A stretch of DNA of 64,000 nt from Mycolicibacterium mengxianglii (GTDB taxonomy: Bacteria > Actinomycetota > Actinomycetes > Mycobacteriales > Mycobacteriaceae): assembly GCF_015710575.1 (NCBI RefSeq), contig NZ_CP065373.1:2976001-3040000 (forward strand), in the 5' to 3' direction. The position numbers were made by a program, and so were the translations under genes. The notes beneath the pieces are model-generated. The model saw only the letters and a program-made list of their open reading frames with translations. It was not told where the DNA came from and made no database searches. Positions within the stretch are counted from its first letter, which is position 1, and every line of letters begins with the position of its first letter. Shown one piece after another: positions 40,301 to 47,561 of the stretch.

Positions 40301-42083
40301 ACACGGTGGCGAACCGCGCGTGCACGGCCCTGTGGTGGTTCAAGGTGTGTGCCACGGCGGCCAGCGGCACTTGTCTGCCGTCGCCGACCATCCATTCGGC
40401 CACCGAAGCGGCCGTGGCGGCAATGCGCTCGGTGCTGGAGCCCGAGACCACCAGCGTGCTGACTGCCGGAACTTGGCTCCGCACCGCGGTTTTCAGCTCC
40501 GGCGCCTGTTCGACCACCACATGCGCGTTGGTGCCACCGAAGCCGAACGAGGACACTCCGGCGCGGCGAGGCCGTTCCGCGTGCGGCCACCGTTGCTGCT
40601 CGGCAGGGACTTTCAGTCGAAGCTGGTCGAACGGAATGTGAGGATTGGGATTCCGGAAGTGCAGATTTCCCGGAATGATCGCCCGATCCACAGCCATCAC
40701 CGTCTTGATGAAGCCCACCACCCCGGCCGCGGCCTCGAGATGACCGAGATTGGTCTTGACCGCTCCGAGCAGCAGAGGAGAAGCCTGCGAAGGGCGGCCG
40801 CGGCCCAGGACGGAGCCGAGTGCCCGGGCCTCGATCGGATCCCCGAGCATCGTTCCGGTGCCGTGGGTTTCGACGTAGTCGACTTCCTGCGGTGGCACAC
40901 CGGCATTGGCATACGCCGCTCGCAGTACCGCCATCTGAGCAGCGGGGTTGGGAGCGAGCATCCCGTTGGACCGGCCATCCTGGTTCACCGCGGATCCCCG
41001 TACCACCGCCAGCGGCCGGTTCCCGTCGCGAAGGGCGTCGCTGAGCCGCTTGAGGACCACCACGCCGCAGCCCTCGCCACGGACGAATCCGTCGGCGTCG
41101 GCATCGAACGAGTGGCATGCGCCGGTCGCGGACAATGCGCCGGACTGGTCGAAGCCGCGGAACACCGCGGGTGAGAGCAGAACGTTCACCCCACCGGCAA
41201 TGGCGACGTCACAGTCCTGGGTCCGCAAGCTCTGGCAGGCCAGATGCAACGCCACCAACGACGACGAGCATGCGGTGTCCACGGTGATCGAGGGACCCCG
41301 CAGATCGAGGAAGTACGACAGCCGGTTGGCAATGATGCTCAGCGCGCCGCCGGAATTGCTCCATGCGTCGACCGAAGGCAGATACGTGGACGCCAGATAC
41401 CCGTATTCGCTGACACTGGCCCCGACGAACACTCCGGTGTGTGAGCAACGTAGTGCGCTCGGCGGGATTCCCGCGTTTTCCAGCGCCTCGACGGCGACTT
41501 CCAGCATCAGCCGTTGCTGTGGGTCCATCTTCTGGGCCTCGCGCAGCGAGATGTCGAAGAATTCCGGATCGAAGACATCGATGTCGGTCAGGAACGATCC
41601 CCACCGCGTCGTTCCGGCCAGCGCCGCCGTGGTCTCGGCCGAACCGTCGTTGAACGCCGCCCACCGCTGCTCCGGAACCTCGCTGACGGTGGTGCGGCCC
41701 TCGGCAAGCAACTGCCACAAGTCTTCCGGCGCCGAGATCCCGCCGGGCAGCCGGCAGCCCATCCCGATCACCGCAATCGGCTCGTTCAGGGTGCCTGCGG
41801 TGCGAACGAGTTCCGGGAGAACAACGTCGTCGTCGGCCTCGGCACCGGTGAGAAAACGCGCCAGTGAGTCGATCGTCGGGTGCTGCCAGAACTCCACCGG
41901 CGACACTGGACGACCGAGCAGCTCGGAAAGCTCGCCGGAGAGCACCACCGCGTCGCGGGATCCCACGCCCAGGTCGTTCATCGAGGCGAAGACGTCGACC
42001 TCGTCGGCGCTGCAACCGATGGTGGTCACCAAGTAGTCGACCAACCAGTTGCGCATGCCGGTTTCGTCCATTGGCTCAGTCAT
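37299..42083 (-). CDS. ppsA-like: PKS-B: PpsA-like polyketide synthase, ACP-KS-AT-KR-ACP
   Basis: 1594 residues; ATG at 42083 overlaps the PKS-A stop (ATGA). An N-terminal ACP (about residues 10-75) carries the phosphopantetheine Ser near 42 in DLGVGSRDAV. This is the loading ACP arrangement of PpsA, which accepts acyl-AMP from FadD26. KS: VDTACSSSL, ETHGTGTMLGD, KTNLGHLE. AT: GHSMGEV, VASHTA. No DH lies between AT and KR. KR: nucleotide loop GATGNIG, Ser in FSSISG, Tyr in AHYTATSTFLD with the usual Asn replaced by Ser. C-terminal ACP SGMDSLMSV, then an acidic tail DEYDDLTDDELLAQL like PpsA. The module would give a beta-hydroxy product. It is odd that the loading ACP is on the second PKS gene of the operon. 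Confidence 0.93.
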   Translation of the reverse strand: MTEPMDETGMRNWLVDYLVTTIGCSADEVDVFASMNDLGVGSRDAVVLSGELSELLGRPVSPVEFWQHPTIDSLARFLTGAEADDDVVLPELVRTAGTLNEPIAVIGMGCRLPGGISAPEDLWQLLAEGRTTVSEVPEQRWAAFNDGSAETTAALAGTTRWGSFLTDIDVFDPEFFDISLREAQKMDPQQRLMLEVAVEALENAGIPPSALRCSHTGVFVGASVSEYGYLASTYLPSVDAWSNSGGALSIIANRLSYFLDLRGPSITVDTACSSSLVALHLACQSLRTQDCDVAIAGGVNVLLSPAVFRGFDQSGALSATGACHSFDADADGFVRGEGCGVVVLKRLSDALRDGNRPLAVVRGSAVNQDGRSNGMLAPNPAAQMAVLRAAYANAGVPPQEVDYVETHGTGTMLGDPIEARALGSVLGRGRPSQASPLLLGAVKTNLGHLEAAAGVVGFIKTVMAVDRAIIPGNLHFRNPNPHIPFDQLRLKVPAEQQRWPHAERPRRAGVSSFGFGGTNAHVVVEQAPELKTAVRSQVPAVSTLVVSGSSTERIAATAASVAEWMVGDGRQVPLAAVAHTLNHHRAVHARFATVCARRRDVAVAGLQALAEHRGADGVVGPHDGACAPGTAFVYSGQGSHWAGMGRALLEDEPAFAGAIAALEPVFVKQVGFSLWQTLACSEPVSGDAQVQPVLMGLQLGLTELWRSYGVHPDAVIGHSMGEVTAAVVSGALSIADGLRVIGVRSRLMSRLAGQGGVALLHLDADETEALIADFPSVSVAGYVSPRQTVVAGPVAPVDAAIAAVIAQNRFARRVNMEVASHTALMDPILDELRSELSELTPRKPTIPFLSTAVEAPGALDADYWADNVRQPARLMQAVTAAARDHCTFIEVSAHPILTHAIGETVEQLGHHHCIGTLSRDGDDTVRFHTNLNATHTTRPPETPHLPEPHPVLPATPWLHSRHWSDFATVRRRGEPAYPRGTWSADADLVPEDWYCQVTWPVRDLPGASIGDDSVWLVIGEADLATELGRLLGDQSRSAWLSPTVLSPTTLVEDAGRAALADALAGVTHVLYAPSPVPDGLAAGAGYDVFNAARRLAAVLASMASSTSGPPRLHLLTRNAQPVGDGDRANAVHAVLWGLGRTLALEHPEFWGGVIDVDETVPARSAATYVLGEARGGNDEDQVVYRAGQRRVPRLHRSVPNASAPAQITKDGCHLVIGATGNIGPHLIRQLADMGAGTVVAVSRNPGSSLDELAESLSGTGTSLLAVAADTTDAAAMAELFARFGADLPPLHGIYLAAFGGGPVTLADMTDADVAAMFRPKLDAVSVLHALSLHQPLRQFVMFSSISGLTGSRWLAHYTATSTFLDTFASARRAAGLPATTVNWGLWKSLIDNQSEQESQVSIDSGLEPMPDEVAIAALRWVIGSGAPVRSVVVSADWDLLATAYRTRAPLRIVDDLLVTNCDGGVGSTSTTAFRSALREAEPIRRGELLGDHVSEQVAAAMGLVSRKKLDRSAGFFQSGMDSLMSVTLQRGLSESLGVALPTSAIFDYPSVNALTGYLATILPELVEVADAQDVDEYDDLTDDELLAQLSERLS

Positions 42084-45000
42084 GCTGGTACGTCCACACT
42101 GCCGTCACCCCATGGGCGCATCGAACTCCCCCGTTCGTCCCTCACTTCATCCCCGTCGACCCCTTCGTCGGGGAAGGCAGCCGATTCCACGCTGCCGAAC
42201 AAATCGTCGAGCACGCTCCCCTGCGAGTCGGACAGCAGTTCGTCGATTTCGCCTGAAATATCCTGCGGTAAAAGCTTATTCGCAAGAAACACGGTCAACG
42301 CGGATACCGTCGGATGGTTCCACAGCATCGTGGCCGACAGCTCGATACCCAGGAGCCGTTCGGCGTCCCTGCGGATCGACATCGCCATCACCGAGTTGAG
42401 GCCCATCTCCGCGAACGGCCGGCCGACGTCTATTTCGGCTTCGGGCAGTCCGATCTCGCGTGAGAGGATTTTCTTCAGTTCGGCTTCGAGTTCCACCAGC
42501 AGGCCCTCGACGGCCATCTCCGACCAGGGTCGTGCCGGCGACCGCGACTCGTGGTCGACACCGGGCTGACGGGACGACAACGGGACCATCACCGCTTGCG
42601 CGATGTCGAACGTGTCCACGTATTCCCACGCAGGGAACGCTTCCTGCGGGGTTATCGGCCGAGAGCCCATTCGCTCCAACTCGTCGAGGACAACCTCGGC
42701 TTCGGTCGCGAACCCGAGCCCGCGCCAAGCCACCCAGTTCAGGCTGACGGTGTGGCAGCCCTGATGGTGCCGCGCCCGCGCCAAACCGTCGAGGTATGCA
42801 TTCGCCGATGCATAGGCTCCCTGCCCGGGAACGCCGAACACAGCACCGGCCGCGGAGGTCAGGAAGAAGAAGTCCAGACTGCGCGGCGGGAATACCTCAT
42901 GCAGCACGCGCGCGCCGGAAACCTTCGGCCACATGGTGCGGCGCAGCCGACTCTCTTCGATCTCGGTCAGCAGCTGACCTTCGGTGACACCCGCCGCGTG
43001 AATAACACCCCGTATCGTCGGTTCACCGGCTTCGTCGCGGAGGGCCAGCAGCGTCCGTACCGCCTCCTCCGATCCGACGTCCACGGCGACGGCGTCGACC
43101 GCGACGCCCCGGTTCTCCAACGCCCGAACTGCAGAGATCTTCTGTTGCAGCGCGGCGTCATTGGCATCGGAGTTCCATTCGCGCCGGGGCGGCAGCGCGG
43201 TTCGGCCCGCCAGCACGAGGCGGCGAGCGCCGCGGTCTGCCAACCACCCGGCCATCAACAGGCCGAGCGCGCCCAGCCCCCCTGTGATGAGGTAAGCCGC
43301 ATCGGGACGACACCGCAGCGGCTCTCGCACGGGTTCGCCGACGATCGGTGACACCGCGGGCGTAAAGAACGCGCCATCGCGCAACACAAGCACGGACCTG
43401 GCCGGCTTGGGTAACACCGCCGACAGAGCGGCAGCCTGTACGGCGATACAGCCGTCGGCGGGAAGGTCCACCAGGCCGCCCCAGATGTCGGGCTGTTCGG
43501 CGCCGATGACGCCGGCAAGTCCCCACAGGCTGCTTTGCCGCGTCCCGGCGTCGGAAGCGCATTCGCGGACACCTCGGGTGAGGATCCACAACGTGGCACG
43601 GGACTGTCGCTTTGCCAGCCGGCGGGCGAGATCGGCCACCTCGGCGGTCAACCGCACTGCGCAGTCGATGTCGGTTTCTCCGGCGTTCAGTGGCCCTGGG
43701 TCGGCGACATAGATCACGTACTGTGCCACCTCGAGGTCAGCCGGCACGTATCCGACCGCCGCAAGCCCATCACGCAGCGACGGTGCGGCACCTTCGTCGC
43801 CCACCACCGCGAGCGTGCCCATGCTGCCCGAAGCCTGCCGCGAGTCGGGATCTTCCGGCAGGGGTTCCCACTCGATCGCGTGCGCCAGCGCGCAAGGGTC
43901 GGTTTCGGTCGAACCCGATTCCACAGCGGCGAAACGCAATCCGCGGACATGGATGCCAACGCTGCCGTCCGGAGCACGCACCGTGAAGTCGACGACGAGC
44001 TCGCCGGGTTCCCCATCGCGACGACAAACCTCGACCACATCATGTCCCTCTGCGAACTCCGCAGATATCTGGACGCTTTCGACCGCGGCCGGCATCAACA
44101 GTTCGCGGTTGGAGCTGTCCGCCATTCGGGCGAGGTGGACGCCGGCGTCCAACAGCGCGACCACTGACGGGTCCGACATCCGGATACGGGCGTGCAGGCC
44201 GCCGGGAATGGAGTGATGCGAGCTGATCGACCATGGGAACGGCTGACCTTCGATGCCCCATTCGTGTTTCAGCTCGTCCACTACCGATGCCACCAAGACC
44301 GGCTCCGAGCCGTTGTTGTCGGTTGGATGGCCGATATCCGACACGGCGCCAGGCTCACCATGACGGCGTCCGCGGTCGATGCGACCCGTCGCGTGCCGGA
44401 CCCAGCGCTGCACGGCACCGTCGCTTACAACTGCCGAAGAAATCGTGACTACTTCGCCGTCCGTGACGACCTGGACCAGCCGGGTCTGATCGAGGACGAT
44501 CGGATACTCGAACCGGACATCGGACAGCACCGCCTCCCCTGTTGCGCCTGCAGCGGCTGAAAGTGCCTGCAGCAGCATCGATGCCGGGACCAGTTCCACA
44601 CCATGAACGCGATGTCCGCCCGGGTAGGGCTTGGACCCCGGAACCAGCCGCGCCTGCCACAGGTGACCCGGCGGTGTCGTGGCCAGTGCGACGTGCTCAC
44701 CGAGCAGGGTCCCCGCCTTGGGTGCGGATCCGCCCCTGACCGGATTCTCGACGTTGATCCAGTGCCTGCCGTGGTGCCATGGGGTGCGAGGTAGTCCGGT
44801 GAGTGCAGTGGTGTGAGTGTGGGGACTCGTGTGGCCCAGCTCGGCCAGCTGGGTGTGGAAACAGAGCGTTTCGTCGTCGTCGCGTTTGAGGCTGGCGACC
44901 ACCAGAGTGTGGACGTCCGGAAGGGCGACCTCCAGGGTCTCGGTGATGGCATGGGTCAACGTGGGATGCGGACTGATTTCGACGAAAGTGCCGCAGCGCT

Positions 45001-47479
45001 CGGCGGCGGTGGCCACGGCTTGGCTGAACCGCACGGGTCGGCGCAGATTGTCGACCCAGTAGCGGGCATCAAACGCCGGACTGTGGGTCTGGGCATCGAC
45101 GGTGGACAGGAACGGGATCTTCGGAGTGGCCGGGGTCAGGCCGGCGAGCGCCTCAGCCAACTCGGTCAGGATCGGATCCATCAATGCGGTATGCGAGGCC
45201 ACTTCCATATTGACTCGCCGCGCAAACCGGTCCCTGGCGGCGACGTCGGCGATCACCGCCTCAACCATGTCGACCGGACCGGCAACTACCGTCTGACGCG
45301 GCGAGGCATAGACCGTCACCTCCACACCGGGGTACTTGGTGATGAGCTTCTCGGCGGCAGCCGCGTCCAGTTCCACCAAGGCAACGGCACCCTCGCCGGC
45401 AAGTCGTGCCATCAGCTTCGATCGAGTGGCGATCACTTTGAGTCCGTCAGCCACCGAGAGCGCCCCGGCCACCACCGCCGCGGCGACCTCACCCATCGAA
45501 TGCCCCATCACCGCATCGGGTTCCACACCGTAGGAGCGCCAGAGGGCCGTCAAGGCCAACTGGACGCCCATGATTACCGGCTGCACCTGGGCGTCACCGC
45601 TGACCTGTTCGCCGGCTTCGAGTACCTGCTGCAGCGAAAACCCGACCTGCTCGACGAACACCGGCTCCAACTCGGCAACCGCCGCAGCGAACGCCGGCTC
45701 CTCGACCAACAACCGCTGACCCATACCCGCCCACTGCGAACCCTGACCCGAATACACAAACACCGTGCCCGAACCAGCCGAAACCTCATGAGCCCCAACC
45801 ACCCCCGGCGCCGCAAGACCACCAGCCAACGCCTCCAACCCAGCCACCGCCTGGGCCCGATCACGCGCACACACCGCCGCAACACTCTTATACCGACTCC
45901 GGTGATAGTTCAGCGTGTGCGCCACATCCACCAACGGCACCTGCGCACCCTCACCAACCATCCACTGCGCCAACATCGCCGCCGTCGAAGCCACCCGCGC
46001 CGAACTCTTACCCGAAACCAACAACGTGCTCACCACCGGCTCCCCCACCGGCTCCCCCAAAACAGGCTCCACCACCGGCGCCTGCTCAACGACCACATGG
46101 GCATTGGTGCCACTGACACCAAACGACGACACCCCCGCCCGACGCACCCGCCCCACCGCCGGCCACACCATCTCCTGGGCAGCAATGGTGAACCGCGACG
46201 CGTCCACACCCGCATGCGGGGTCAACCGCTTGAAATGCAAATGCCGAGGAATCACCCCATGACGCACACTCAAAACCGTCTTGATGAACCCAGCAATACC
46301 CGCCGCCGACTCCAAATGACCCACATTGGTCTTCACCGAACCCAACACCAACGGCGCCGCACCCCCACGCTCACCGAAAACCTGGCTCAACGCATCCAAC
46401 TCAATCGGATCACCCAACGCCGTACCAGTGCCATGAGCCTCCACGAAATCGATATCCGCAGGCCCCAACCGCGACGCCGCCAACGCCGCACGCACCACCG
46501 CCTGCTGCGCCGGACCACTGGGCACCGTCTGCCCACTACTGGGACCATCCTGATTGACAGCCGACCCCCGCACCACCGCCAACACCGAATCCCCATCGCG
46601 CACAGCATCACTGAGACGCTTGAGCACCACCACCCCACAACCCTCACTGCGCACATAACCATCAGCGTCAGCATCAAAGGTCTTACACTGCCCGTCCGGA
46701 GCCAACATCCCCCACCGCGAACACGCAATATTGCCTTCTGGCGTCAACACCAGATTCACTCCGGCGGCCAGGGCCTGATCACTCTCCCGCCGCCGCAGAC
46801 TCTGACACGCCAAATGCACCGCCACCAACGACGACGAACACGCCGTATCAACCACCACTGCCGGACCATGCACACCCAAGAAATACGACAACCGACCCGC
46901 CGCAAAATTCGACGCATTCCCAAAAGCGATGTACGGATCGACATCCTCGGGTCGCAACTGCTGCGAAAATGCAAGGTAGGAATAGTCACTCGTTGTCAGG
47001 CCGACGAACACCGCGGTCTGAGACCCACGAATGCCCTCCGCGGTCACCCCCGCGTTCTCCAACGCCTCCCACGCCACCTCCAACAGCAACCGCTGCTGCG
47101 GATCCATCCCCGCCGCCTCCCGCGGCGACATCCCAAAGAACTCCGCATCGAACTCATCCGGCTGCCACGACGTCAAAAACCCGCCCTCACGAGTACAAAT
47201 CGTCCCCGCCACCGAAGGATCCGGCGAGTAATAAGCATCCGCATCCCAACGCTGCGCCGGCACCCGCACAATGCCGCTGCCCCCCTCACGCAACAACTGC
47301 CAATACTGACCCGGAGAATCCACCCCACCAGGTAACCGACACCCCATCCCCACCACAGCAATCGGCTCAACATCACCCTGCTCGGCAATCTCCAAACGCG
47401 CACTCAGATCATCGATCTTCTTCAACGCCTCAGCGACAACCGCCCGACGATCCAGAGGTGCAGCAGACATCACGCTCAA
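42080..47479 (-). CDS. PKS-A: type I polyketide synthase, KS-AT-DH-KR-ACP
   Basis: About 1799 residues from TTG at 47479, the same start as its near-twin PKS-C, with GAAAGG about 7 bases upstream; ATG at 47470 is the alternative. KS Cys about residue 214, His about 349 and 388. AT Ser about 661 (GHSMGE), VASHTA near 760. DH: HRVHGVELVP (His about 956) and LDAGVH (Asp about 1111), both catalytic residues intact, but this DH is a different subtype from those of PKS-C and PKS-D. KR: GGLGALG, Ser in LTSAAG, Tyr and Asn in AYASANAYLD. ACP: EMGLNSVMA. No ER and no loading ACP, so although it is first in the operon it cannot by itself accept a starter in the PpsA manner. The first half duplicates PKS-C almost exactly; the second half is unrelated to PKS-C beyond family similarity. 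Confidence 0.92.
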   Translation of the reverse strand: MSVMSAAPLDRRAVVAEALKKIDDLSARLEIAEQGDVEPIAVVGMGCRLPGGVDSPGQYWQLLREGGSGIVRVPAQRWDADAYYSPDPSVAGTICTREGGFLTSWQPDEFDAEFFGMSPREAAGMDPQQRLLLEVAWEALENAGVTAEGIRGSQTAVFVGLTTSDYSYLAFSQQLRPEDVDPYIAFGNASNFAAGRLSYFLGVHGPAVVVDTACSSSLVAVHLACQSLRRRESDQALAAGVNLVLTPEGNIACSRWGMLAPDGQCKTFDADADGYVRSEGCGVVVLKRLSDAVRDGDSVLAVVRGSAVNQDGPSSGQTVPSGPAQQAVVRAALAASRLGPADIDFVEAHGTGTALGDPIELDALSQVFGERGGAAPLVLGSVKTNVGHLESAAGIAGFIKTVLSVRHGVIPRHLHFKRLTPHAGVDASRFTIAAQEMVWPAVGRVRRAGVSSFGVSGTNAHVVVEQAPVVEPVLGEPVGEPVVSTLLVSGKSSARVASTAAMLAQWMVGEGAQVPLVDVAHTLNYHRSRYKSVAAVCARDRAQAVAGLEALAGGLAAPGVVGAHEVSAGSGTVFVYSGQGSQWAGMGQRLLVEEPAFAAAVAELEPVFVEQVGFSLQQVLEAGEQVSGDAQVQPVIMGVQLALTALWRSYGVEPDAVMGHSMGEVAAAVVAGALSVADGLKVIATRSKLMARLAGEGAVALVELDAAAAEKLITKYPGVEVTVYASPRQTVVAGPVDMVEAVIADVAARDRFARRVNMEVASHTALMDPILTELAEALAGLTPATPKIPFLSTVDAQTHSPAFDARYWVDNLRRPVRFSQAVATAAERCGTFVEISPHPTLTHAITETLEVALPDVHTLVVASLKRDDDETLCFHTQLAELGHTSPHTHTTALTGLPRTPWHHGRHWINVENPVRGGSAPKAGTLLGEHVALATTPPGHLWQARLVPGSKPYPGGHRVHGVELVPASMLLQALSAAAGATGEAVLSDVRFEYPIVLDQTRLVQVVTDGEVVTISSAVVSDGAVQRWVRHATGRIDRGRRHGEPGAVSDIGHPTDNNGSEPVLVASVVDELKHEWGIEGQPFPWSISSHHSIPGGLHARIRMSDPSVVALLDAGVHLARMADSSNRELLMPAAVESVQISAEFAEGHDVVEVCRRDGEPGELVVDFTVRAPDGSVGIHVRGLRFAAVESGSTETDPCALAHAIEWEPLPEDPDSRQASGSMGTLAVVGDEGAAPSLRDGLAAVGYVPADLEVAQYVIYVADPGPLNAGETDIDCAVRLTAEVADLARRLAKRQSRATLWILTRGVRECASDAGTRQSSLWGLAGVIGAEQPDIWGGLVDLPADGCIAVQAAALSAVLPKPARSVLVLRDGAFFTPAVSPIVGEPVREPLRCRPDAAYLITGGLGALGLLMAGWLADRGARRLVLAGRTALPPRREWNSDANDAALQQKISAVRALENRGVAVDAVAVDVGSEEAVRTLLALRDEAGEPTIRGVIHAAGVTEGQLLTEIEESRLRRTMWPKVSGARVLHEVFPPRSLDFFFLTSAAGAVFGVPGQGAYASANAYLDGLARARHHQGCHTVSLNWVAWRGLGFATEAEVVLDELERMGSRPITPQEAFPAWEYVDTFDIAQAVMVPLSSRQPGVDHESRSPARPWSEMAVEGLLVELEAELKKILSREIGLPEAEIDVGRPFAEMGLNSVMAMSIRRDAERLLGIELSATMLWNHPTVSALTVFLANKLLPQDISGEIDELLSDSQGSVLDDLFGSVESAAFPDEGVDGDEVRDERGSSMRPWGDGSVDVPA
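45605..47479 (-). repeat. Near-identical KS-AT block, copy in PKS-A
   Basis: Second copy of the block at 35428-37302, covering the N-terminal docking segment, the whole KS and the start of the AT. No indels are seen between copies. The same shift in wobble-base preference is present, and it ends near the same internal point, where codon use returns to the C-rich pattern of the rest of the gene. Confidence 0.9.
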
Positions 47480-47529
47480 CTCAACACCTTTCAGAAAACT
47501 GCGCGAGCAGCTCGCCCTGTCGGTGATAC

Positions 47530-47549
47530 CTCCGGCGACGGTGCCGGAG
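47530..47549 (-). other. Hairpin between FAAL and PKS-A genes
   Basis: A perfect 7-bp inverted repeat, CTCCGGC and GCCGGAG, with a 6-base loop lies in the 82-base gap between the FAAL stop and the PKS-A start. There is no T-run after it in the transcribed direction, so it is not a standard intrinsic terminator for the operon. It could stabilise or attenuate the long PKS transcript. Function inferred from structure only. Confidence 0.45.
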
Positions 47550-47561
47550 ATTCTTTTGCCT

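Noticed and set aside
44813..47335. Long plus-strand open frame (840 codons) opposite PKS-A, and its partner at 35011-36780 opposite PKS-C
   Set aside because: Arg/His/Thr/Pro-rich composition and exact antisense position to well-supported KS-AT coding sequence. It is open only because of the block's unusual codon use on the other strand.
42080..47479. AT specificity from the VASH motif (methylmalonyl) in PKS-A to PKS-D
   Set aside because: Mycobacterial Pps and Mas AT domains do not follow the YASH/HAFH rule reliably, so I do not assign extender units.
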